Positions 47,358-56,454 of a DNA stretch of 64,000 bases are shown piece after piece. The position numbers and the translations under genes are program-made. Numbering within the stretch: position 1 is the first letter of the stretch; the number at the start of each line of letters is the position of its first letter. The notes beneath the pieces were generated by a model, which was given only the letters and a program-made list of their open reading frames with translations, had not been told where the DNA came from and ran no database searches. Origin of the DNA: Bosea sp. (in: a-proteobacteria) (GTDB taxonomy: Bacteria; Pseudomonadota; Alphaproteobacteria; Rhizobiales; Beijerinckiaceae); assembly GCF_023953965.1 (NCBI RefSeq), contig NZ_JAMLIX010000001.1, forward strand, positions 1,426,501 through 1,490,500, given 5' to 3'.

Positions 47358-47366
47358 CTATATAAA
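47358..47366. promoter_or_regulatory. Possible -10 element between the lipoprotein gene and pdxH
   Basis: CTATATAAA matches the alphaproteobacterial CTATAT -10 on the plus strand, 70 bp before pdxH. Its TATATA core reads the same on the minus strand, 47 bp before the lipoprotein start. The -35 positions are weak in both directions, so the call is tentative. Confidence 0.35.
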
Positions 47367-47435
47367 CCAGCCACCGGAACCCGGATCACGTCTGCGCTCG
47401 CCCAACGCCCATTTCCACTGACCGAGGATTAGACC

Positions 47436-48050
47436 GTGCAACCGTTAACGAGCGGTGACTTCACCGAGGAAAACGAGCCTTTCGCCCTGTTCGCGACCTG
47501 GCTGGGCGAGGCCGCGAAGTCCGAGCCGAACGACCCGACCGGCATGGCGCTCTCCACCGTCGACACCGAGGGCCTGCCCAACAGCCGCATGGTGCTGATG
47601 AAGGAGCACGGGCCGCAAGGGTTCGTGTTCTACACCAACACCGAGAGCCAGAAGGGGCAGGAGCTCCTCGGCCAGCCCAAGGCCGCCGCCCTGTTCCACT
47701 GGAAGAGCCTGCGCCGGCAGGTCCGCATCCGCGGCACGGTCGCGTTGGTGAGCGATGCCGAATCGGACGCCTATTTCCAGTCCCGCCCGCGCGACAGCCG
47801 CATCGGCGCCTGGGCTTCCCAGCAATCGCGGCCGCTGGAAAGCCGCTTCGCGCTGGAGAAGGCGGTGGCGAGCTATACGCTGAAATTCGGGGTCGGCGAG
47901 ATTCCGCGCCCGCCCTATTGGCGCGGCTTCCGGATCACGCCAAGCTATATCGAGTTCTGGCGCGACGGCGCCTTCCGCCTGCACGACCGCATCGTCTTCC
48001 GCCGCGCCTCGGCCGAGGCGCCGTGGTCGAAGACACGCTTCTACCCCTGA
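47436..48050 (+). CDS. pdxH: Pyridoxamine/pyridoxine 5'-phosphate oxidase
   Basis: FMN enzyme of 204 residues making pyridoxal 5'-phosphate. Family segments: AMALSTVDTEGLPNSRMVLM, GFVFYTNTESQKGQEL, ALFHWKSLRRQVRIRG, SRIGAWASQQSRPLESR, PPYWRGFRITPSYIEFW and the C-terminal RLHDRIVF..W..TRFYP. GTG start at 47436 after GAGGATTAGACC. The next gene starts 12 bp downstream. Confidence 0.96.
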   Translation: MQPLTSGDFTEENEPFALFATWLGEAAKSEPNDPTGMALSTVDTEGLPNSRMVLMKEHGPQGFVFYTNTESQKGQELLGQPKAAALFHWKSLRRQVRIRGTVALVSDAESDAYFQSRPRDSRIGAWASQQSRPLESRFALEKAVASYTLKFGVGEIPRPPYWRGFRITPSYIEFWRDGAFRLHDRIVFRRASAEAPWSKTRFYP

Positions 48051-48062
48051 GGACCCGGTCCC

Positions 48063-48839
48063 ATGGCGATGCCCATATTCGATTTTCCGAAGACCGAGGC
48101 CGGCAAGCGCCCGGTCATGCTGCTGACCGGGGCGAGCCGGGGCATCGGCCATGCCACGGTGATGCAGTTCGCCATGGCGGGCTGGCGCATCCTGTCCTGC
48201 TCGCGCCAGGCCTTCTCCGACAAATGCCCCTGGCCGTCGGGGGCGGACGACCATGTCCAGATCGATCTCGGCGATCCCGAGGACACGATGCGCGGCATCG
48301 CCGAGATCAAGAAGCGGCTCGCCGTCGAGGGCGGCAAGCTCAACGCGCTCGTCAACAACGCCGGCATCTCGCCGAAGGGGCGCAACGGCGAGCGGCTCGG
48401 CGCCGCCACCACCTCCTTCAACGACTGGCACAAGGTCTTCCAGGTCAATTTCTTCGCGCCGATCATGCTGGCGCGCGGCCTGCTCGACGAATTGACCGCC
48501 GCCAGGGGCGCGATCGTCAACGTCTCCTCGATCGCGGGTTCGCGCGTCCACCCCTTCGCCGGGGCGGCCTATGCGACCTCGAAGGCGGCGCTCGCCAGCC
48601 TGACGCGCGAGATGGCCGCCGATTTCGGCCCGCTCGGCGTGCGCGTCAACGCGATCTCGCCCGGCGAGATCGACACCGCGATCCTCTCGCCCGGCACCGA
48701 GAAGATCGTCGCGGCCCTGCCGATGCAGCGCCTCGGCAAGCCCGACGAGGTCGCCAAGGCGATCTATTTCCTCTGCACCGACGCCTCGAGCTACGTCACC
48801 GGCTCGGAGCTGCACATCAATGGCGGGCAGCACGTTTGA
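48063..48839 (+). CDS. Short-chain dehydrogenase/reductase (SDR)
   Basis: Classical SDR oxidoreductase of 258 residues. Cofactor motif TGASRGIG, NNAG in LNALVNNAGIS, the catalytic Ser in VNVSSIAGS, Tyr and Lys in YATSKAALASL, and a C-terminal GSELHINGGQHV. Substrate unknown. It is 12 bp after pdxH, and its stop overlaps the NUDIX start (TTGA), so the pdxH-SDR-NUDIX-TIGR02301 run looks like one transcript. Confidence 0.92.
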   Translation: MAMPIFDFPKTEAGKRPVMLLTGASRGIGHATVMQFAMAGWRILSCSRQAFSDKCPWPSGADDHVQIDLGDPEDTMRGIAEIKKRLAVEGGKLNALVNNAGISPKGRNGERLGAATTSFNDWHKVFQVNFFAPIMLARGLLDELTAARGAIVNVSSIAGSRVHPFAGAAYATSKAALASLTREMAADFGPLGVRVNAISPGEIDTAILSPGTEKIVAALPMQRLGKPDEVAKAIYFLCTDASSYVTGSELHINGGQHV

Positions 48840-49321
48840 CGAGCGCCGGCGACGGGCGGGTCATCCGCTTCCCGAGCGCGGGCAAGGCACCGGCGCGGCC
48901 GGTGCTGGCGGCTTCCGTCGCGGTCTTCCGCGACGGCAAGGTCTTGCTGGCGACGCGCACCAAGCCGCCGGCCGACCGGCTCTGGTCGCTGCCGGGCGGC
49001 AAGGTCGAGGCCGGCGAGACGCTGGAGGAGGCGGCCTTGCGCGAGCTCGAGGAGGAAGTCGGTGTCGCTGCCCGCATCCTCGGCTTCAACCGCCATGTCG
49101 AGATCTTCGGCCGCGATGCGGCGGGTGCCGTGACGCATCATTTCGTCGTCGCCTCCTTCGTCGGGGAATGGCTCTCCGGCGAGCCGCGCACGGGGCCTGA
49201 AGCCGGCGCGGTGATGTGGGCCGATCCGCTCAGGCTCGGCGGGCTCGCGACGACGCGCGAGCTCGGCGAGGTTCTGCGCCGCGCCCACCAGCTCTTCACT
49301 GCCGGCACGGCCGCGCCGTGA
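48836..49321 (+). CDS. NUDIX hydrolase
   Basis: Nucleotide-diphosphate hydrolase of 161 residues. The NUDIX box reads GGKVEAGETLEEAALRELEE with the following EVG, complete in its acidic residues. The preceding LATRTKPPADRLWSLPGG is the typical entrance strand. It starts at TTG 48836, overlapping the SDR stop by 4 bp; the frame is open far upstream only as antisense noise. The C-terminal gene overlaps by GTGA. Substrate not determinable (ADP-ribose-type or oxidised nucleotides). Confidence 0.88.
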   Translation: MTSAGDGRVIRFPSAGKAPARPVLAASVAVFRDGKVLLATRTKPPADRLWSLPGGKVEAGETLEEAALRELEEEVGVAARILGFNRHVEIFGRDAAGAVTHHFVVASFVGEWLSGEPRTGPEAGAVMWADPLRLGGLATTRELGEVLRRAHQLFTAGTAAP

Positions 49322-49725
49322 GGGCCGCCCTGCTGGCTTGCCTGCTGATGCTTTCGCCGGCCATGGCCGTGGCACAGCAGCGGCCGCCGCCCGCTACGGC
49401 TGAGCCCGCCCCGGAGCCGCCGCCGCCGCCCTACGAGCCGCAACTCCTGCAATTGTCCGAGATCATGGGCTCGCTTTCCTATCTCAGGACGCTCTGCGGC
49501 GGCCGGGAGGCGCAGGACTGGCGGGCGCGGATGGCCGCGCTGATCGAGGCCGAGGGCCGCACGCCCCAGCGCCGCGAGCGGCTGACCAGCGCCTTCAACC
49601 GCGGCTTCAAGGCCTATTCGCTGACGCATCGCAGCTGCACCGACGCCAGCCAGGAGGCTTCGGCGCGGCTTGCGGCCGAGGGCGAGGCGCTGTCGCGGGC
49701 GCTCGCCGGCCGCTATGGCGGATAG
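49318..49725 (+). CDS. TIGR02301 family exported protein
   Basis: Small exported protein of 135 residues with a clear signal peptide (MRAALLACLLMLSPAMAVAQ), a proline-rich linker and a helical domain LQLSEIMGSLSYLRTLCGGR...FNRGFKAYSLTHRSC, characteristic of TIGR02301, an alphaproteobacterial family of unknown function. GTG start overlapping the NUDIX stop. Two conserved cysteines may form a disulfide in the periplasm. Confidence 0.8.
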   Translation: MRAALLACLLMLSPAMAVAQQRPPPATAEPAPEPPPPPYEPQLLQLSEIMGSLSYLRTLCGGREAQDWRARMAALIEAEGRTPQRRERLTSAFNRGFKAYSLTHRSCTDASQEASARLAAEGEALSRALAGRYGG

Positions 49726-49906
49726 GCAACAACGGCCGGGCAAATGCGATCTTCGGTGGAATTCTCCCGGCCGCATTAACCTTTCCTCAACACCACGGTA
49801 GCGTGCCGCTCTGGCACGGCTTATGACGTAGGCGAGTGCGGGCGTCGCGATCCGGAGCAGAACCGGCGCGATTCGCATCAGATGAAGGTTCAGAAGTCCC
49901 GTTTCG

Positions 49907-50176
49907 ATGCCGATCCAGCCAGACGACACGATGCTCGACCCGAATCTCGCCGAGGACCATGGCGACATCCGCCGTGTCGCCTATGGCTATGTCGAGGACG
50001 CCTTCGCCGAGGCGCAGCAGGACGGGCTCGATTCCGACGCCATGGCCCATGCCGCCCTGTTCGCGGCGCTGCGCACGCTGGTCGAGACCTATGGCGAGGA
50101 GGCCACCGCCAGCTTCGCCGGGACGCTGGCCGAGAAGATCCGCCACGGCGCCTTCACCTGCGGCACGCGGCACTGA
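49907..50176 (+). CDS. Small conserved hypothetical protein
   Basis: An 89-residue acidic, helical protein (DIRRVAYGYVEDAFAEAQQD, HAALFAALRTLVETYGEEAT). No domain recognised. Its codon use resembles neighbouring genes, and the helical pattern looks conserved, unlike the Arg-rich overlapping frames. ATG 49931 is an alternative start. It ends 6 bp before the convergent dehydrogenase gene. Confidence 0.6.
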   Translation: MPIQPDDTMLDPNLAEDHGDIRRVAYGYVEDAFAEAQQDGLDSDAMAHAALFAALRTLVETYGEEATASFAGTLAEKIRHGAFTCGTRH

Positions 50177-50182
50177 CCGGCT

Positions 50183-51241
50183 TCAGGACGCTGCCGGCGG
50201 CCCGGCCCGCACCGCCTCGATGATCCGCAGGACCGCCGCGCTTTCGTGAAGCGGCATCTGCGCGCAAGACGTCTCCCCCGCCCGGATCGCCGCCATCGCG
50301 GCTTCAGCCTGGAACTGAAGGCCGTTGCCGGGAAAGGCGAGGGTTTCGCTGACCCGACCCGGCCGGGGCAGGCGGTCGAGCAGGCGCGTCAGCCGGCCTG
50401 CGCCGCGATCATAGGCCGCCGCGGCGCGGCCGGCATCGGCATACCATGTGAGCCGCTGCACCTTCAGGAACGGCGCTTCGAAGACGAGCCCGCCGCGCTC
50501 GCCCTCGACCAAAAGGCGGTTCGCCCCGTTCCGGTCGAAGCCGCAGGAGAGCTCCGCCACCGCCGCCGGATAATCCAGCCGGAAGGTCGTGCGCCGGTCG
50601 ACACCGGTGCCGGCCGCAAGCCAGCTCCCGCCGAGCCCCCGTGGCTCGCCGAGGAGATGCAGGGCGAGCGACAGCGGATAGACGCCGAGGTCGAAGGCGG
50701 CTCCGCCGCCCAGCGCCGGATCGAAGAAGCGGCCCTGCTCGGGATGGCGATAGGAGAGATCGGCGCGCACCCGCCGGACAGGGCCGATGCGGCCCTTCGC
50801 GATCTGCTCGCGTGCCCGCCGCACCGCCGGCAGGAAGCGGCTCCACAGCGCCTCCATCGCGAAGACGCCGCGCTCTTGCGCCGCCTGCGCGATCGCCGCG
50901 ACGGCGGCGCTTGCGAGCGCGATCGGCTTTTCGATCAGCACCGGCTTGCCGGCCGCGATCGCGCCGAGCGCCTGCGCGGCATGGAGGTGGTTCGGCGTCG
51001 CGATATAGACCGCCTCGATCGCCGGATCGGCCAGGAAGGCCGCCTCGTCGTGATAGGCGCGGGCCGCGCCGAGGCGGGCGGCGAAGCCTTCAGCCTTCTC
51101 CCGCGAGCGGGACTGCACGGCGACGAGGCGCGCCTGCGGCAACAGGCCGAGATCGGCGGCGAAGTGCCCGGCAATGGTGCCGGTGCCGATGATCCCCCAG
51201 CCGAATGGTTTCTCCCGCGCCAAGCGCCCCTCCGTCGCCAT
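50183..51241 (-). CDS. Gfo/Idh/MocA-family NAD(P)-dependent oxidoreductase
   Basis: Sugar/polyol-type dehydrogenase of 352 residues. N-terminal Rossmann fold FGWGIIGTGTIAGHFA, then VYIATPNHLHAAQALGAIAA and GKPVLIEKPIAL (the EKP motif with catalytic Lys), then the alpha/beta C-terminal domain with GGGAAFDLGVYPLSLAL. Substrate unknown, probably a dihydrodiol or sugar. Monocistronic as far as visible. Confidence 0.92.
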   Translation of the reverse strand: MATEGRLAREKPFGWGIIGTGTIAGHFAADLGLLPQARLVAVQSRSREKAEGFAARLGAARAYHDEAAFLADPAIEAVYIATPNHLHAAQALGAIAAGKPVLIEKPIALASAAVAAIAQAAQERGVFAMEALWSRFLPAVRRAREQIAKGRIGPVRRVRADLSYRHPEQGRFFDPALGGGAAFDLGVYPLSLALHLLGEPRGLGGSWLAAGTGVDRRTTFRLDYPAAVAELSCGFDRNGANRLLVEGERGGLVFEAPFLKVQRLTWYADAGRAAAAYDRGAGRLTRLLDRLPRPGRVSETLAFPGNGLQFQAEAAMAAIRAGETSCAQMPLHESAAVLRIIEAVRAGPPAAS

Positions 51242-51290
51242 CGACGAGCGATAGCGCGGGGGCGTTAAGGGCGGGTTCCAGCAATGGGAT

Positions 51291-51330
51291 AGATCATCGT
51301 TACCGCGTCCGGCAGGACGCGCGATGATCT
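51291..51330. repeat. Strong compound inverted repeat at the 3' end of the GGT gene
   Basis: The outer arms AGATCATCG (51291-51299) and CGATGATCT (51322-51330) and the inner arms CGCGTCC (51304-51310) and GGACGCG (51315-51321) are all perfect. A 4-nt bulge sits on one side and the loop is GGCA, giving 16 paired bases. The element overlaps the GGT stop codon and lacks a U-tract on either strand, so it looks like a 3' mRNA-stabilising structure or a REP-like palindrome rather than a standard terminator. Confidence 0.55.
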
Positions 51331-52924
51331 AGACCGCCAGCGCGAAGCCGTCCTTGCGGTGGTCGGAGGCGCCGAACATCACGCCGCGCGCGTGGTCGAC
51401 CCAGATCGCCTGGCAGCCGCCGAGCGGATCCGCCGCCCAGGCGACGTCATGGCCGCGCGCCGTGAGATCGGCGGCGACCGCGGGGGGAAGCGTCGGCTCC
51501 AGCGTGAGCTTGCCGTCATGGGCGAAGCTGCGCGGCGCGTCCGACGCCTGCTGCGGGTCGAGCCCGCGGTCGAGGATGCCGGAGATGAAATGGACATGGC
51601 CGGTCGCCTGGTACTGGCCGCCCATGACGCCCAGCGGCATGATCGCCCTGCCGTCCCTGGCCAGCATGCCCGGGATGATGGTGTGGAACGGGCGCTTGCG
51701 CGGGGCGATGGCGTTGGGGTGGCCTTCCACCAGGCGGAAGCCCGAGCCGCGATTCTGCAGCATGACGCCGGCCTTGGCCGCATAGATGCCGCTGCCGAAG
51801 GCGGAGAACAGCGAATTGATGAAGGAGACCATGTTGCCGTCGCGGTCGACGACGCACAGATAGATCGTGTCCTTGTGCAGCGGCATGTCGAAGGTTTCCG
51901 GCGCCGCCGCCTTCTCCAGGCTGATCCGCGCGCGGATGCGGCCGACGAACGGGTCGGAGAGGAAAGCGTCCGTGTCGAAGGGGCTGGTGCCGGGGTCGGC
52001 CACCAGCGCGTCGCGCTGGCGATAGGCGGCCTTGGTCGCCTCGGCGAGAAGATGGATGCGGTCGGCTTCGCTGAGCCTGTCGTCGCTCAGGTCGAAGCCT
52101 TCGAGGATGCGCGCGATCATGAGCGCGGCGATGCCCTGGCCGTTCGGCGGGCATTCCCAGAGGCGGTGGCCGCGATAATCGGCGCCGATCGGATCGACAT
52201 AGTCCGACTTCGCGGCGGCGAAGTCGTTAAGCCCGATCAGGCTGCCGGCGGCCTGGAGCACGCCGACCATGTCCTGCGCGATCTCGCCTTCGTAGAAGGC
52301 GGAGCGGCCCTCGCGGGCGATGCGGCGAAGCGTCCGGCCGAGTGCGGGATGGACCATCCTGTCGCCGACGGCCGGCGCCTTGCCGCCCGGCAGATAGACC
52401 GCGTTGCCTAGCCCATGCGCCTCGATGCGGCCGCGGTTCCTGGCCCAGTCGCGCGCGACGCGCGGCGTCACCACGAAGCCCTCCTCGGCGGCGCGGATCG
52501 CGGCTGCGAAGATCTCGTCCAGGCCCTTGCTGCCATGGTCCGCATTGAGCCGGCACCAGGCGTCGATGGCGCCGGGCACGGTGACGGCATGGGGCGAATC
52601 GGGGGCGATCGCGCTCAGGCCCTGGCCGAGGAACCAGCCGAGCTCCGCCCTGGCGGCGGCGCGGCCCGAGCCGTTGAGCGCCACCATCCTGCCGCCGGCC
52701 GGGGCATAGATCGCGAAGCAGTCGCCGCCGATGCCGGTCATGTGCGGATCGACCACGGCCTGGACGGCGACCGCCGCGATCGCCGCGTCGATGGCGTTGC
52801 CGCCGGCGCGCAGGATATCGACCGCCGCCAGCGTCGAGGCCGGGTGCGAGGTCGCCGCCATGCCGCGCTCGCCCACCGCCACCGGCCGGCCCGGCACCAT
52901 GAAATCGCGCTCGCCCCAGCCCAT
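51329..52924 (-). CDS. Gamma-glutamyltransferase family hydrolase
   Basis: N-terminal-nucleophile hydrolase of 531 residues, starting at ATG 52924 (MGWGERDFMVPGRPVAV). Features: ASTLAAVDILRAGGNAIDAA, DPHMTGIGGDCFAIYA, the processing/nucleophile Thr in HKDTIYLCVVDRDGNMVSFI, and GVMLQNRGSGF. It cleaves gamma-glutamyl bonds of glutathione or related amides after autoprocessing. I see no classic Sec signal, so a cytoplasmic YwrD-like enzyme is likely. The frame extends upstream to 52999 without support. Confidence 0.9.
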   Translation of the reverse strand: MGWGERDFMVPGRPVAVGERGMAATSHPASTLAAVDILRAGGNAIDAAIAAVAVQAVVDPHMTGIGGDCFAIYAPAGGRMVALNGSGRAAARAELGWFLGQGLSAIAPDSPHAVTVPGAIDAWCRLNADHGSKGLDEIFAAAIRAAEEGFVVTPRVARDWARNRGRIEAHGLGNAVYLPGGKAPAVGDRMVHPALGRTLRRIAREGRSAFYEGEIAQDMVGVLQAAGSLIGLNDFAAAKSDYVDPIGADYRGHRLWECPPNGQGIAALMIARILEGFDLSDDRLSEADRIHLLAEATKAAYRQRDALVADPGTSPFDTDAFLSDPFVGRIRARISLEKAAAPETFDMPLHKDTIYLCVVDRDGNMVSFINSLFSAFGSGIYAAKAGVMLQNRGSGFRLVEGHPNAIAPRKRPFHTIIPGMLARDGRAIMPLGVMGGQYQATGHVHFISGILDRGLDPQQASDAPRSFAHDGKLTLEPTLPPAVAADLTARGHDVAWAADPLGGCQAIWVDHARGVMFGASDHRKDGFALAV

Positions 52925-53026
52925 CCGTTCTCTCCCCGCCCTGTTCACGCTACGCTTTGGCCCGCCGTCCCGGGGGTTGGCAATCCCCGCCGGGCGCATG
53001 GCCGGCCCCGGCCGCCGCGGTGGCGA

Positions 53027-53054
53027 TTGACATCCCGGCCCGGCGGGCTAGATC
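53027..53054 (+). promoter_or_regulatory. Candidate sigma-70 promoter of ilvA
   Basis: TTGACA (53027-53032), a 16-bp spacer, then TAGATC (53049-53054). The predicted start would be near 53061, leaving a 15-nt leader with AAGGAC before the ATG at 53076. The -35 is perfect, the -10 only moderate. Confidence 0.45.
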
Positions 53055-53075
53055 GCGGGCAAGGACGGGCCTGCC

Positions 53076-54605
53076 ATGCAAGACTATATCCGCAAGATCA
53101 TCGGGGCGCGCGTCTACGACGTCGCCATCGAAAGCCCGCTCGACCCGTTGCCACGGCTGTCCGGCCGCCTCGGCGGCAGCGCGCTGATCAAGCGCGAGGA
53201 CCTCCAGCCCGTCTTCTCGTTCAAGCTGCGCGGCGCCTACAACAAGATCGCCGGGCTTACCCCGCAGGAGGCTGAGCGCGGGGTGATCTGCGCCTCGGCC
53301 GGCAACCATGCGCAGGGCGTGGCGCTGGCGGCGCGCAAGCTCAACATCAAGGCGACCATCGTGATGCCGCGCACCACGCCCGACATCAAGGTCCAGGCGG
53401 TGCGCAGCCTGGGCGGGCGCGTCGTTCTCCACGGCGAGAGCTTCGACGAGGCGCATGGCCATGCCCGCAAGCTCGAGGCCGAGAGGGGACTGACCTTCGT
53501 CCATCCTTACGACGACCCGGACGTGATCGCCGGCCAGGGAACGGTCGGCATGGAGATCCTGCGCCAGCATCCCGATCCGATCGAGGCGATCTTCGTGCCG
53601 ATCGGCGGCGGGGGGCTGGCGGCCGGGGTCGCGGTCTATGCCAGGTTCCTGCGGCCGGAGATCAAGGTGATCGGCGTCGAGCCGGAGGACGCCGCCTCGA
53701 TGGCCGCCGCCATCGCTGCGGGCGAACGCGTCGTGCTCGACCAGGTCGGGCTCTTCGCTGACGGCGTCGCGGTCAGGCAGGCGGGGGAAGAGACGTTCCG
53801 GCTCTGCCGCGAACTCCTCGACGAGGTCGTCACCGTCTCGACCGACGAGATCTGCGCGGCGGTGAAGGACATCTTCGAGGACACCCGCGCCATCGCCGAG
53901 CCCTCCGGCGCGGTCAGCCTCGCGGGGCTGAAGGCCTATGCCGCCCGCGGCCCCGAGCGCAGCGGCGCGCTGATCGCGATCAACAGCGGCGCCAACATGA
54001 ATTTCGACCGGCTGCGCCATATCGCCGAGCGGGCCGAGATCGGCGAGCGGCGCGAAGCGCTGCTGGCGGTGACGATCCCGGAGAAGCCCGGCAGCTACCG
54101 CGCCTTCATCCAGCTGCTCGGCCGGCGCGCCATCACCGAGTTCAACTACCGCTATGCCGATGCGAGCGCGGCGCGCATCTTCGTCGGCGTTCAGCTTTCG
54201 GAAGGCGAGGCCGAGAAGCGCCAGATCATCGCCATGCTGGCCGAGCACGGCTATGCCGTCCTCGACATGAGCGACAACGAGCTCGCCAAACTGCATATCC
54301 GCTACATGGTCGGCGGCCGGGCGCCGGGGATCGGCGACGAAATGCTGTTCCGCTTCCAGTTCCCTGAGCGGCCGGGCGCGCTGCTCAAATTCCTCAACAG
54401 CCTATCGGCCGACTGGAACATCTCGCTGTTCCACTACCGCAACCACGGCGCCGATTACGGGCGCGTCTTCGCCGGCATCCAGATCCCGCCGGCCGGGCGC
54501 GGTGAGCTCGCCAGGCGCCTCGACGCGCTGGGCTATCCCTATTGGGACGAGAGCGACAACCCGGCCTATCGGTCATTCCTGGCGGAGACGCCGGCAGGGG
54601 CTTGA
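53076..54605 (+). CDS. ilvA: Threonine ammonia-lyase (threonine deaminase), biosynthetic
   Basis: PLP enzyme of 509 residues converting threonine to 2-oxobutanoate for isoleucine synthesis. Lys50 in FSFKLRGAYNKI carries PLP; CASAGNHAQGVALAA, GGGGLAAGVAVYA and NSGANMNFDRL complete the catalytic part. Residues ~335-509 form two ACT-like regulatory domains (PEKPGSYRAFIQLLGRRAIT and PERPGALLKFLNSLSADWNI), so it is the long, isoleucine-feedback type rather than catabolic TdcB. The 3' end overlaps the convergent cyclodeaminase gene by 40 bp. Confidence 0.95.
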   Translation: MQDYIRKIIGARVYDVAIESPLDPLPRLSGRLGGSALIKREDLQPVFSFKLRGAYNKIAGLTPQEAERGVICASAGNHAQGVALAARKLNIKATIVMPRTTPDIKVQAVRSLGGRVVLHGESFDEAHGHARKLEAERGLTFVHPYDDPDVIAGQGTVGMEILRQHPDPIEAIFVPIGGGGLAAGVAVYARFLRPEIKVIGVEPEDAASMAAAIAAGERVVLDQVGLFADGVAVRQAGEETFRLCRELLDEVVTVSTDEICAAVKDIFEDTRAIAEPSGAVSLAGLKAYAARGPERSGALIAINSGANMNFDRLRHIAERAEIGERREALLAVTIPEKPGSYRAFIQLLGRRAITEFNYRYADASAARIFVGVQLSEGEAEKRQIIAMLAEHGYAVLDMSDNELAKLHIRYMVGGRAPGIGDEMLFRFQFPERPGALLKFLNSLSADWNISLFHYRNHGADYGRVFAGIQIPPAGRGELARRLDALGYPYWDESDNPAYRSFLAETPAGA

Positions 54606-55645
54606 GCCGGCGCTGCGCGCATCAGCATGCCGAAGAGATCGCGCGAATCGTCCGGGTCGGCGATCAGGTCGAGCTCGGCATAGGTGCCGGCTTCGCGGAT
54701 GCGCTCATGGACATAGCGCAGCGCCGAGAAATCCTCGATGGCGAAGCCGACCGAATCGAACAAGGTGATCTGGCGCGCATCGCTGCGGCCCGGCGCCGCC
54801 CCAGTGATGACCTTCCACAGTTCCGTGACCGGGTGATCGGGGGGAAGCTGCTGGATGTCGCCCTCGATGCGGGTCTGCGGCGGATATTCGACGAAGATGT
54901 CGGCGCGCAGCAGCACGTCGCGGTGGATCTCGGTCTTGCCCGGGCAGTCGCCGCCGACGGCGTTGATGTGGATGCCGGGGCCGACCATGTTGTCGGTCAG
55001 GATGGTGGCGTACTGCTTGTCGGCGGTGACGGTGGTGACGATTCCCGCACCCTCCACCGCCTCCATCGCCGTGGCGCAGCGGGTGATCGCAAAGCCCTGC
55101 CGCGCGAGGTTTGCGGCGCATTTCCCGGTCGCGGCCGGATCGACGTCGTAGAGGCGCAAGGTCTCGATGCCCATGAGCGCCCGGAAGGCCAGCGCCTGGA
55201 ATTCCGACTGGGCGCCGTTGCCGATGATCGCCATGGTCGCGGCTTGCCTCGGCGCGAGGTGCTTCGCCGCCAGCGCCGACATCGCCGCGGTGCGCAGCGC
55301 CGTGAGGAAGGTCATCTCCGAGAGCAGGACGGGATAGCCGGTCGCGACCTCCGAGAGCAGGCCGAAGGCGGTGACGGTCTGGAGGCCGGCCTTCATGTTC
55401 CTCGGGTGGCCGTTGACGTATTTGAAGCCGTAGAGCTTGCCGTCGCTGGTCGGCATCAGCTCGATCACGCCCTCGAGGCTGTGCGAGGCGATGCGCGGGG
55501 TCTTGTCGAAGATCTCCCAGCGCCGGAAATCCTCCTCGATATAGCCCGCGATATCGGTGAGCATCCGCTCGATGCCGATCCTGTGGATGAGCTTCATCAT
55601 GTGGTCGACGCTGACGAAAGGCACGATGTTGAGCGGCTGAATCAT
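54566..55645 (-). CDS. Ornithine cyclodeaminase/mu-crystallin family enzyme
   Basis: NAD-dependent enzyme of 359 residues, starting at ATG 55645 (MIQPLNIVPFVSVDHMMKLI). KYVNGHPRNMKAGLQTVTAF, LTALRTAAMSALAAKHLAPR, the Rossmann motif AIIGNGAQSEFQALAF, and INAVGGDCPGKTEI (catalytic Asp) match ornithine cyclodeaminases, which convert ornithine to proline and ammonia. Divergent from an Lrp/AsnC regulator gene (127 bp), a common arrangement for this family. Confidence 0.92.
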   Translation of the reverse strand: MIQPLNIVPFVSVDHMMKLIHRIGIERMLTDIAGYIEEDFRRWEIFDKTPRIASHSLEGVIELMPTSDGKLYGFKYVNGHPRNMKAGLQTVTAFGLLSEVATGYPVLLSEMTFLTALRTAAMSALAAKHLAPRQAATMAIIGNGAQSEFQALAFRALMGIETLRLYDVDPAATGKCAANLARQGFAITRCATAMEAVEGAGIVTTVTADKQYATILTDNMVGPGIHINAVGGDCPGKTEIHRDVLLRADIFVEYPPQTRIEGDIQQLPPDHPVTELWKVITGAAPGRSDARQITLFDSVGFAIEDFSALRYVHERIREAGTYAELDLIADPDDSRDLFGMLMRAAPAQAPAGVSARNDR

Positions 55646-55772
55646 GGCTCCCTGCGCGGTTCCTGCGAAAAGGCCATTCTCCGCGTTTTCGCCGGCAGGC
55701 GGAAGAAGCCAGATCGACCGGAGCGATGCCCCGATTGATCGAAACGGCAAAGAAATTTATCCATTCCGGACG

Positions 55773-56210
55773 ATGGATGCTCTCGACCGCAAGCTGATCA
55801 CCCTGCTGCGCCATGACGGGCGCCGCAGCATCTCCGATCTCGCCGCCGATCTCGGCCTGACGCGGGCGACGGTGCGCGCGAGGCTGATGAAGCTCGAGCA
55901 GTCGGGCGAGATCATCGGCTTCACCGTGATCCTGCGCTCGGACGCGATCGATCTGCCGGTGCGCGGCATCACCATGATCGAGATCGCCGGGCAGGCGGCG
56001 GATTCGGTTATCGCCGCGCTCTCCGGCTTCAGCGAGGTCTCCAGCATCCACACCACCAACGGCAACTGGGACCTGGTGATCGAGCTCGGCACCTCGGACC
56101 TGATCGCCTTCGACCAGGTGCTGCGCCGCATCCGCATGATCCCCGGCGTCACCAACAGCGAGACCAGCCTGCTGCTGGCGACGCCCCGCAGCGTCAAGGC
56201 AAGGCTTTAA
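55773..56210 (+). CDS. Lrp/AsnC-family transcriptional regulator
   Basis: Regulator of 145 residues from ATG 55773. N-terminal HTH (DALDRKLITLLRHDGRRSIS, DLAADLGLTRATVRARLMKL) and C-terminal RAM/ligand domain (VSSIHTTNGNWDLVIELGT). Divergent from the ornithine-cyclodeaminase gene, so it probably controls that gene in response to an amino acid. An AAAGAAATTTATCC AT-rich stretch just before its start may be part of the operator. Confidence 0.92.
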   Translation: MDALDRKLITLLRHDGRRSISDLAADLGLTRATVRARLMKLEQSGEIIGFTVILRSDAIDLPVRGITMIEIAGQAADSVIAALSGFSEVSSIHTTNGNWDLVIELGTSDLIAFDQVLRRIRMIPGVTNSETSLLLATPRSVKARL

Positions 56211-56454
56211 GCCGTCCCTCCCGAAGCGCCGCCGCATGGCCGCCATCCGCAAACGCGACACCCTGCCCCGTGACAGCCGCGCGCCCGCCCCCTAACCTCG
56301 TGCCGTCGGACACGGCGGCGATGGCCGCCGGCGATGCATGATCGCCCGTCCGCGTTCGACACCGGCAATTCCCGCGTGGGGCTCAAAGGACCGCAGGCCG
56401 CCCGGCCGGCGCCGCGCGCGCGCCCCGCGCCAAGACGAGACAGGAGACCAGAGC

